From Aphis gossypii (Eukaryota; Arthropoda; Insecta; Hemiptera; Aphididae), in NCBI RefSeq assembly GCF_020184175.1, contig NW_026083239.1:1-64000 (forward strand): 64,000 nucleotides of DNA. Reading direction: 5' to 3'. The position numbers were made by a program, and so were the translations under genes. Shown here one piece after another: positions 56,322-64,000 of the stretch. Positions within the stretch are counted from its first letter, which is position 1. Every line of letters starts with the position of its first letter. Below the pieces are notes generated by a model, which was given only the letters and a program-made list of their open reading frames with translations, was not told where the DNA came from and searched no databases.

Positions 56322-57234
56322 TTATTTAATAATATCTTTCGATAATATCCATGAATTATGACTGGAATCAAAACCCATCCATTTAACAAGCATTTTATCT
56401 TTAACTTTTTTTATAATACGTTCAATTAGAAATGTGTTTGGAAAATCGGTCAATTTAATTTCTTGCTCATAAAAACCACCTAGAATTATATTGTTTGATC
56501 CATCCTTTAGCTGATAAGTTATTGGTTCTGTATGTAAAACTTTTGAAACTGTGAAAATTTCTGTTGTCCAATTCGGTGTATATCCTTTACTAAATATATG
56601 CTTATATTTTGATATTCTTACTTTATCATTAATTTTAAATTTTGGTTTATATAATGTTTTATTTGTTTGTATATTTGATTTGATTTTACTTGTATTTATT
56701 CTAGCTTCATATGGTGTACATTTAATTGATCTATGTTTTGTATGATTATAATTATAAATAATTTTTGATATTTTGTTATACCAATTCCATGTACCTGTTG
56801 CAGTAAAATGTTTGTATATATTATTTTTTAGAGTTTGTATAACACGTTCTCCAATTGAACACTTGATAACGCTATACGTACTATAATGTCTAATTTTATT
56901 TTTTTTCATTAACTGTTGAAATTGATTATTATAAAATTCTGTACCATTATCTGTTTGTAATAATTTTGGATTAGCTTGTTTTAATATATTAAACATACCT
57001 TTTGTACATTCTTTTCCTGTTTTATTTTTCAATGATTCTACCCATACATATTTCGTGTATGTATCTATAACAACTAAAATATACTTAAAACCAAGATTTT
57101 GTTTAGAATGAGATTGCATATCCATTAAATCAGCTTGCCAAAGGTCATCTTTAAATCGTGTTATTATACTACGTTGGAAATACTTTTCTTGCAGGTCGAT
57201 GTAGCTCATTAGCTAAACCCTCTAATGTAGACAT
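56322..57234 (-). pseudogene. int: Polinton-2 integrase with chromodomain, one frameshift near the N-terminus
   Basis: ATG 57234 (MSTLEGLANELHRPARK) shares one base with the stop of the DUF8207-like gene (TAATG). A one-base lesion near 57180 moves it out of frame; from there one frame is open to 56322. Core residues: D in DDLWQADLMDM, D in LLQTDNGTEFYN and E in CSIGERVIQTL, where the usual Glu is followed by Arg-Val. Tail KVRISKYKHIFSKGY. The C-terminal chromodomain is intact: FLIERIIKKVKDKMLVKWMG and SSHNSWILSKD. Closely parallel to Polinton-1. Confidence 0.87.
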
Positions 57235-58230
57235 TAAACTATAATATTCCTCTCACGTAATTCTTCTATAATAGATATGATTTCATTATTTACACCAGTA
57301 TTACCAGCATTTTGGGACGATGTTAAAAGATTTAATCTAACAACTAATTCATTTGGATCATCATAATACACTAATTGTGTATGAGGTATTACATCTTTAT
57401 ATAAACCAGATCCTTTCTTAACTGACGGTGATAAACTAAAGTTAAATAGCTGATCAGTTGGAGGTTCTTCAAATTTAGAATTAATCACTGAAGAAGAAAA
57501 ATCAAATGGTTCATTTGATATGGCTGTATCATTAATAATGTTTCTTCGTTTTGCGCCTGAGCTAGATAAAAAGTTATCAAATTCTTTTAATTTTAATTGA
57601 GAAGGAGTTTTAACTTTTGTGTTATTTATTTTCAATACTTCCTCATTTAATTGTTTTTCATCAATTTTCATTCGATCATATAGAGGTTTTACAACGTTCA
57701 TCCATTTGAAATATCTTGAGGTTTTAGGTTTCCCGTCTGCCTTTAAATAAACTTTACTTGTTTTTAGAATATTATAATATGATTCCATATCTTCTATCGT
57801 CATATTTTTTGGTACTTTCTCACATAATAAAGACCAAAGTCCTTTAGTCCAAGGGTAGTAATTATCAAGCAAGCGTAAGTTACCATGATCAAAAGTGACA
57901 GGAATATCTGATATTTTAAGTTGATCATTAACCGAATCATAATGCATGCCATACGATTTATCATATCGCTGTAATTTAGGATTAGAAATTAAAAAATTAT
58001 CGAACGATGAATTTGATTCGTTTTCGCTATCTCCATCACTAGTGATCAAGGTATTTTTTTTTTAGTAGTGTCAGAAATAAATGAAGTGTTTTTTTCTGGA
58101 ATTGAAGTCAATGGTTTGAGTAAAGGTATAAATGTTTCGCGAAAATAGTTATCAGAATCTATAACACCACGCTTCATGTTCATTATTTTACGTTTGATAT
58201 TTTTTTTTGATAATATCAAATTTTTAACAA
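57234..58230 (-). pseudogene. Polinton-2 DUF8207-like protein, N-terminal frameshifts
   Basis: Counterpart of the 38277-38992 gene. The main frame (58049-57234) has YGMHYDSVNDQLKISDIPVT, YYPWTKGLWSLLCEKVPK, MTIEDMESYYNILKTS, an acidic/Ser linker and the end YDDPNELVVRLNLL, NTGVNNEIISIIEELRE. Upstream coding continues in other frames to about 58230 (IKRKIMNMKRGVIDSDNYF), with lesions in two poly(A) tracts near 58060 and 58205. It stops exactly at the integrase ATG. Confidence 0.65.
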
Positions 58231-58324
58231 AACTTTATCTTTATTCATTGAAAATAATGAACTTAATATATCTGTTTCCTTCAACTAAAGATAATACTAT
58301 GTAGATTTTGTCTATATTACAACT

Positions 58325-59025
58325 ATATTTATTTTATTTTTTTTTTTAATAAAAGTATGAAAACCACATCTATATCTACCTTCATTCATTTCACGTGTTT
58401 TATCAATAACCATAAATCCGTAATCACTATGATTCCAGCAGAAATGAGAAATTTTCCGAAATTCTGAGAAATCCATATCTGCTGATGAATGATCATTGAA
58501 TATATGTTTTAAATTTGTATCATCCTGTTTTAGAATTATTATAAATTTGAATTATCTCTTACCAGTTGCTTCGGAATTTTAGAATATGTTTGTGCTAAAT
58601 AGAATACAGAGCTAGCACCTGAATGTCTACACATTCCGAAATATTCTCTTATTATCGACTGCGGACCACATAAAAATCATCGAAAATTATTACAGAATTC
58701 TTTTTAGTTAAATTCGGTTTTATAACTTTATCAGCGTCTGAAAATATAAAAATGTTAGCACCTTTTATATCATCTATTATTTTTTTTAATAAAACATATT
58801 TTTCTTGATTAGAAGTTTTTGAGTATAAATAAATATTTTCAAATCTTATTCCGTTTCATGAGTGATTAGATTATACATTATATTTGTTTTACCTGAACCA
58901 CTAGGACCGACTATAATAGCACGTATAGTATCAGGTAATAACGGTCCATGTCTTGACGTTTTTTTTATTATTTGAGTATCAACGTTCGAAATATCTAATT
59001 TATCTTTCTGTTCAATCAAATCCAT
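58325..59025 (-). pseudogene. Polinton-2 packaging ATPase, frameshifted
   Basis: ATG 59025 (MDLIEQKDKLDISNVDTQ). P-loop GPSGSGKTNIMYNLI at about 58915-58870. A stop appears soon after because of an indel near 58855; further segments recover in other frames (IYLYSKTSNQEKYVLL, SVIIFDDFY as Walker B, FYLAQTYSKIPKQLVRD, and the end NEGRYRCGFHTF) down to about 58325. At least three lesions, against none in the Polinton-1 copy. Confidence 0.78.
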
Positions 59026-59084
59026 TTTTTTTTTCTTATAAATACTCTGGATCTTTTAAATTTATAACCAGTGAAAGATAGTGT

Positions 59085-59468
59085 GCTCAACCTGTAAGTA
59101 GAAATCAGATAAGACTGGTGAAGGTTTTATAAACTTCTTTATAAATACTGAAATAAAGTATGATGAAGGTTAAACAGAAAATAGGTATGAGTTATAAAGG
59201 TAAACATAAAAGTAATAAAAAAATAAAAAAGAGAACACTAGCTGCAAAAAAAGGAAAGGTTAAGAAAAATCCTAATGGTAAAAGATTGATTTTAACACCA
59301 GGTCAGACAGGAGGTGCGATTCCTCTAATTCCTATTTTCGCAGGGTTATCAGCTCTCGGTAGTTTAATGTCTGGGAGTGCTAGTGTTTATAATGCAATTC
59401 AAAATTCGAAAAAAAAGAAAGGTAGCGGATTGAATTTAATCAATAATGGATCAAGGAAAAAAAACTGA
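59085..59468 (+). pseudogene. Polinton-2 pX-like core protein with a PLA2 stub
   Basis: The intact frame 59160-59468 (102 codons, MMKVKQKIGMSYKGKHKSN) is Lys-rich and ends in GGAIPLIPIFAGLSALGSL followed by NSKKKKGSGLNL and RKKN, matching the pX-like half of the Polinton-1 fusion. Just upstream (59098-59160) a short stretch reads SDKTGEGFINFFINTEIK, matching the extreme start of the Polinton-1 PLA2 protein (GGGLINTLINKL). The whole PLA2 catalytic part between them is missing, so this copy has an internal deletion. The frame ends in the slippery A AAA AAC and TGA. Confidence 0.7.
59459..59465 (+). promoter_or_regulatory. Predicted -1 ribosomal frameshift site, Polinton-2
   Basis: Same geometry as in Polinton-1: eight A then C, read A AAA AAC in the pX-like frame, immediately followed by the stop TGA (59466). 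The -1 frame continues CTG ATA AAA into the protease. Confidence 0.65.
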
Positions 59469-59839
59469 TAAAAACGTTACCTGACAGACCACTCACATCT
59501 AGAGACATTATAAAATACATTGCAAAGTTTAATATCAATCATTTCCGAGGAGTCTTTTCACGAGATGACTTACCTAAAAAACCACGAACAATTGAATGTG
59601 GTATATTAAACTTAGACGTATCTTCAGGTGATGGAAGTCATTGGGTAGCGTTTTACAAAATTAAAGATAAGGTTGTATATTTTGATAGCTTCGGTGATTT
59701 ACCTCCACCAATTGAATTACAAAACTATTTCAAAGGAAACACGATTATATATAACTATTCAAATTATCAAGATTTTAATTCATTTAATTGTGGACATTTA
59801 TGTCTTGAATTTTTACAATGTATGAATCAATTACATTAA
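59465..59839 (+). CDS. Polinton-2 adenain-like cysteine protease (-1 frame)
   Basis: Orthologue of the Polinton-1 protease. His in GSHWVAFYK, Asp in VVYFDSFGDLPPP and Cys in SFNCGHLCLEFLQ are present and the frame has no lesion. The only methionine is five residues from the C-terminal end, after the catalytic residues, so it cannot serve as a start. The end overlaps the minor capsid ATG (59818) by 22 bp. Intact in an element whose neighbours are broken. Confidence 0.85.
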   Translation: MIKTLPDRPLTSRDIIKYIAKFNINHFRGVFSRDDLPKKPRTIECGILNLDVSSGDGSHWVAFYKIKDKVVYFDSFGDLPPPIELQNYFKGNTIIYNYSNYQDFNSFNCGHLCLEFLQCMNQLH

Positions 59840-60554
59840 GTTTAACTGGTAATACAACTACATTATCTGTACATTATTTTCCAGCAATTGATGTGTACGA
59901 TGACTCGGAAATTGCTTTGTTAAATTTACAAACATATAATACATTTCCAAACATAAATGAAACTAATAACCAGTTTGAAATACATTTAGAAAACCCCGAT
60001 CGTTTACTAAATAATAATAAATTTCCAACCTGTTTTATCACACTGAAAAAGGGGGTGTTACGGTATTAAGGATATTAAAAATCAAATTTTAACGCAAATA
60101 GATGACTTTATAATGTTAACGAATACATTGGAATAAAACTAACAGAGAAAATAACTTTTGATATCGGGATTGATCAAGTAGATTTTAGGACAACCATATT
60201 CAGTAATGCAACAATACGTTTTAACGTAGCAAACAGTATAGGACCTTTATTGGGATTTGAAAAAAAAAATTATGAACCACACTTGCAAAACATTGATGGT
60301 CATCGTTCAAAGAAAGTGGTAAATTTAAACAGTGTTAATTCAATAAAAGTAATGTGCAATATAGCTCAAGGTTCATTCAACAACCACATGCCAAGTCATT
60401 CAATTTATGAGTTTCTCCTACTGAGAACATAGGGGCGAAGCTGATTCAATCTCCAACTAACCTAATATATTATAAATTAAATAAAACAAATATCGATTTA
60501 ATAACTATACAATTAGTTGATCAAGATCATAATCCGATAAACAATTTAGGTTAG
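59818..60554 (+). pseudogene. Polinton-2 minor capsid (penton-like) protein, frameshifted
   Basis: ATG 59818 (MYESITLSLTGNTTTLSV). Open to 60069, then lesions near 60055 and 60130; further pieces are recognisable: FDIGIDQVDFRTTIFSNA, SIGPLLGFEKKNYEPH and SVNSIKVMCNIAQGSFNNHM. A last frame change after 60420 leads to IDLITIQLVDQDHNPINNLG and TAG 60552-60554. Same order and size as the intact Polinton-1 gene at 40926. Confidence 0.72.
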
Positions 60555-60590
60555 TAATCAATCTACATATTAAACGTTACGGATCTTAAG

Positions 60591-60755
60591 ATGGGATTAA
60601 AATTTAATATAAGCCCATTACAAAAGATAAATCTTGCTAGTCATATAACTAAAGCGTTACCGGTAACATCGAATAAAGTAAAAAAAATAACAACGAAAAA
60701 TAAAACAATTTTAAAGGCTTTAGGTTATAAATTAAAGCAGAATGCCAGAAAGTGA
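60591..60755 (+). CDS. Polinton-2 small basic ORF between capsid genes, 54 aa
   Basis: ATG 60591 (MGLKFNISPLQKINLAS) to TGA 60753-60755, intact, Lys-rich (SNKVKKITTKNKTILKALGY). Matches the position and the MxLKFNI start of the Polinton-1 ORF at 41614. Its 3' end overlaps the major capsid ATG at 60742 by 14 bp. Confidence 0.6.
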   Translation: MGLKFNISPLQKINLASHITKALPVTSNKVKKITTKNKTILKALGYKLKQNARK

Positions 60756-61970
60756 TATTTTAGATATAAGTTCACCGTTTGAAACCGATTCTAAATTACG
60801 AAAATCGAATATCATTCATATACACCGTATACAACTTCATTTAATAATAATGATGAAATACGTATATCAATCCAACAAACAGATGTTTATCCGTATCTGA
60901 ATGAAAGCTTTATATATTTAGAAGGTGAAGTATCAGATGCTGGAAAAGTAAAACTTACTAATAACGGTTTTTCCTATCTCTTTGAACAAATACGACTTGA
61001 AATCAATGGAATAGAAGTAGATAGTACACGTGTACTTGGTATTACCAGTTCGTTAAAAGGTTATCTATCAGGTACACCTGATAATTATAATTGTTATGAA
61101 AATGCTGGTTGGATATTTAAAAATAGTTCAAACCCAGCAAATAGTAATGGAGAATTTAGTGCATGCATTCCGTTAAAATATTGGTTAGGTCTATTTGAAG
61201 ACTTTAAAAAGATATTAGTTAATTCTAGATTAGAACTAATATTAACTCGAAGTCATAGCGATTTAAACGCTCTAAAAGTAATTACTAGTGGAAGTACAAA
61301 TTCTGGAAAAGTTGTTTTGAAAAAAATAGTTTGGAAGGTTCCACATATTACTGTTGATGATGAAGAAAGGTTAAAATTATTAAAACTTATTGAAAAAGAA
61401 AAAAGTTTGTTTATCCCGTTCAGATCTTTTGAAACTTTTGAATATCCTGAACTCGGAACCACAAAAAAAGTTGTATGGAACCTAAAAACTGCTTCAAAAT
61501 TAGAAAAACCTCGATTCATTATAATCGGATTACAAAAGGGACGTAAAAATTCGTTAGAAAAAGATTGTGGTGTATTCGATCATTGTAATATAACTAATGT
61601 AAAAGTATTTTTAAACTCAATAGCATATCCTTATGATAATTTAAATTTGGATTTTGCTAAAAATAATTTTACCTTATTATATGATATGTATACATCGTTT
61701 CAAGAATCGTACTATGAAAAAAGTATTCGGAACCCGATATTAAGCCCATCTACATTTCTAACGCAAGCTCCAATTATTGTTATCGATACGTCAAAACAGA
61801 ATGATTCAGCTACAGCTTCATCAGTAGATGTTCAATTAGAAATTGAAGCATCAGAATCTCTTTCAGGTGTAACTGCTTATTGTTTATTAATTCATGATCG
61901 CATTGTAGAATATGTACCTTTTACTAGGGAAGTAAGAAAAACTAGTTTAATCAATTTAAAATTAATTTAG
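60742..61970 (+). pseudogene. Polinton-2 major capsid protein, one early 1-base deletion
   Basis: Double-jelly-roll major capsid protein, hallmark of Polintons as virus relatives. ATG 60742 (MPESDILDISSPFETDS). One missing A near 60794 shifts frame; from there a single frame is open to TAA 61970. Landmarks: IEYHSYTPYTTTSFNNNDEI, YLNESFIYLEGEVSD, NNGFSYLFEQIRLEINGIEV, SACIPLKYWLGLFEDFKKIL, LKKIVWKVPHITVDDEERL, TTKKVVWNLKTASKLEKPRF, CNITNVKVFLNSIAYPYDN and SATASSVDVQLEIEASESLS. About 410 codons in all, giving the part missing from Polinton-1. Confidence 0.88.
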
Positions 61971-62147
61971 AATAATGAGACAATACATATAAATATATTT
62001 TTTTTATTTTGAACCAAAACGTATTATTTTTATTTTTTAAAAAAAACATGACTAAAAAATATAATTATGAAGTGTGTATATACACTGCTTAAACTTTATG
62101 TGTAACATAGAAAAAAATTTATTGGTGTAGCGGAATACTCCGTCTGT

Positions 62148-62532
62148 GTTACACGGGAAATAAATAGTGTATACACTGTTTAAACTTTATGTGTAACAGG
62201 GGAAAAAATAATTGGTTTTAAATTTTTTTAAATCAGTGTTTTTTACTAGTACAGCGGAGAAAAAAAAGTTTGAGGGGAAAAATCCCCCTTAAAATTTTAC
62301 AATCTCCGCAGTCAAAAGTGCGCAGAACATACATTATGGTTTTTGAAAATCAGTGTTTTTTTTACTGGTACAGCGGAGAAAAAAAAGTTTGAGGGGGAAA
62401 ATCCACCTAAAATTTTAAAATCACCGCAGTCTGGTAGAGCGGAGAAAAAAAAAGTTTGAGGGGAAAAATCCCCCTTAAAAATTTGCAATCTCCGCAGTCA
62501 AAAGTGCGCAGAACATACAAATGTATACTACT
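62148..62532 (-). repeat. Polinton-2 right terminal inverted repeat (two internal units)
   Basis: Inverse copy of 42737-43195. Contains gcgcagaacatac units ending at about 62334 and 62518. Further inward (62075-62130) a diverged gtgtatatacact...tttatgtgtaaca copy shows additional internal duplication. Confidence 0.9.
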
Positions 62533-62538
62533 AAGTGT
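62533..62538. repeat. Target-site duplication of Polinton-2, right copy
   Basis: aagtgt directly after the right inverted repeat, identical to 42731-42736. Confidence 0.9.
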
Positions 62539-62781
62539 ATACAATCTTTTTTTTTTGGAATATCCAGTATACATGATAATCGCGTTTTAAAGAAACACTA
62601 GACAAACGAAGATAATCGATATTTTGTATTGTATATAATATTATATTGTGTGTTTGACGTTTGTACATGTTAGTTGTACTTTTATTCGGTATCAATTCAG
62701 TATTTTAATTGTGTTTACTTCGTGAGTGATTTTCCAGCCCAAGGCATTTATTTTATTTTTTGTTGCGAAAATTTATATTCA

Positions 62782-64000
62782 ATGTCGGCTCTTACAAATA
62801 AGTCTCGAAAGCGTATAAAACTAGAGTGTTTGGATTGTGGATCAAGTTTTGACGATGACTATCGTAAAAAACATGAAATTAAATGTCACGGTGGAAAGAG
62901 GATCAAGGTTAAGCATTTTGGAGCACCCGATAACCCATTTGAAGCCAGTAAAAGGAATAACAAAAATATACCATCATCGGTAAGTTTCATATTTTATTCG
63001 ACTCTGTTTACTGGAACTTAGAAAATATCACGAGTTGTAAATTTTAATTTTTCATTTAAAACCTGCCACTGGCCATTTAAAATACACTATTAAAATAAAC
63101 ACTTTTTTTTTTTTAATTTAAATTTATTGATGTATCTTTGTAGTCAATACAATAAAAAATATTTTGCTAAAAATCTGAAGTTAAAAAAACGATTATTCAA
63201 CTAGATAATGAAAGTTTATGAATGCGTCATAGAGCAGACGACTGAGCAGTCGCCTATGTTTTACGTGTAACAGTAATTTAATTTACAGATGATTTTAATA
63301 ACTTAAAATAGTATTTCAGAATTTTTTTTTAATAATCCTAAGTATATTTAGGTGCTAAAGACGATGATATGATTTAAAATTGCATATATCTTGTTATTGC
63401 ATACATATTATAATTTATAATTTAGTACAATTATTGAGTTCGCGACTCGCGTCGTATTGCCACACAAACAAATTTTACGAAATTTACGATATTAGTTCTA
63501 TCCACTATAAAAAAACTAGAAAGTATATCAAAATTATAATCACACCAGTGTCATAAACACACACAAAAAAACAACTTACCTACCTACTTTATACTTAAGG
63601 TTACATAAAAAAAATTAAAAATATTATATTTAACGATTGAAATCGTTGCGTTAATCTAGAAACTTTTGCACGTAAAATATACGCCACTGTCCCTACACTT
63701 TGACGTCACACGTATATTTTTAAACGCCTGTATCTTATTGAATAATTAGTGTTTAAGAATGAGACCTACACAATATTTCTTAGATAATAGCCAATAGGAC
63801 TCAACTACCAAATCCGAAATTTTATGCAAATACAATTATAAAGATTATTTCACATTTATATAGGTTGTAATAGAAGATGACGATTCTTATATCGTAGATA
63901 ATGATTTGGAAACAGTATGCAACTTGGTAGGCACGCAACATCAATCTAAAAATTCAGTTTCAATTGAAAAATCTTTGAATAGTCCTATTATTGAAAAAAG
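62782..64000 (+). CDS. Zinc-finger protein, first two exons (runs off the window)
   Basis: Exon 1 62782-62979 (MSALTNKSRKRIKLECLDCG, 66 codons) ends at donor TCG|GTAAG. Exon 2 starts at 63864 after ttatatag and is open to the end of the window (VVIEDDDSYIVDNDLETVCN). Exon lengths keep phase. Exon 1 carries a C2H2-like finger (LECLDCGSSFDDDYRKKHEI with HGG) and a GAPDNPFEASK segment that I associate with N-termini of aphid hAT-derived (ZMYM/DUF4371-type) proteins. No transposase domain is in view, so the identity is tentative. No lesion so far. Confidence 0.5.
62980..63863 (+). other. Intron of the zinc-finger gene
   Basis: 884-bp AT-rich intron with GT...AG ends; no other gene or repeat recognised in it. 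Confidence 0.5.

Larger units (their letters stand above)
42737..62532. mobile_element. Polinton-2 (Maverick), full-length with TIRs and nested Harbinger
   Basis: 19,796 bp bounded by inverted repeats starting agtagtatacatttgtatg and flanked by exact 6-bp duplications. About 16.5 kb remains after subtracting the Harbinger insertion, a normal Polinton size. Left part: BIR protein, two unknown genes and coiled-coil ORFs. Right part: the core replication-integration-capsid set. PolB, integrase, DUF8207-like, ATPase, minor capsid and major capsid genes each hold at least one lesion, so the copy is not autonomous. Confidence 0.93.

Overview
This window is a stretch of AT-rich eukaryotic chromosome made almost entirely of transposable elements. 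Spliceosomal introns (GT...AG), poly(A) tails, target-site duplications and the element families point to an arthropod. The mix of zinc-finger/PolB Polintons, DUF4806-like and DUF7869-like multicopy genes, and MADF/Harbinger and ZMYM-like hAT elements makes me favour an aphid; that is inference from family knowledge, not a database result. I see no convincing housekeeping gene and no rRNA.

Layout. 1-1827: 3' part of a non-LTR retrotransposon ORF2 with RNase H and a poly(A) tail. 3001 to about 9450: decayed Gypsy/errantivirus-like element (pol, env, a small basic ORF). About 9640-12900: decayed Helitron. 13476-17917: hAT element with terminal inverted repeats and a near-perfect 8-bp target duplication. 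18338-21530: eight-exon DUF7869-like gene with nonsense codons and a duplicated exon. 22655-24493: broken piggyBac transposase. 25083-25236: single MADF exon. About 26085-28456: broken DUF4806-like gene. 29012 to about 30370: truncated second hAT. 30400-30680: GC-rich and short tandem repeats.

31700-64000 is dominated by two Polintons (Mavericks), virus-like DNA transposons. Polinton-1 (about 31750-42354) runs from a zinc-finger/PolB gene to a major capsid gene that is cut off. Polinton-2 (42737-62532) is bounded by about 0.4-kb inverted repeats and an exact 6-bp duplication, aagtgt, and carries a nested PIF/Harbinger element (43289-46567) with its own 3-bp duplication. Both share one gene order: PolB on plus; integrase-chromodomain, a DUF8207-like protein and a packaging ATPase on minus; then on plus a PLA2/pX-like core protein, adenain-like protease, minor capsid protein, small basic ORF and double-jelly-roll major capsid protein. 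They would cooperate in replication (PolB), integration (integrase) and virion assembly (ATPase, protease, capsid proteins). Most genes carry one or a few frameshifts, so both copies look recently inactivated.

Most interesting points. (1) In both Polintons the protease ORF has no usable ATG and lies in the -1 frame behind a canonical slippery heptamer, A AAA AAC, followed at once by the zero-frame stop; this predicts a core-protein/protease fusion by -1 frameshifting. (2) Polinton-2 encodes a BIR (inhibitor-of-apoptosis) protein with a perfect zinc-ligand pattern. (3) Polinton-2 hides a four-exon 171-residue minus-strand gene of unknown function with perfect exon phasing. (4) The PolB gene has nine exons in Polinton-1, one intron splitting the catalytic motif, but none in Polinton-2.
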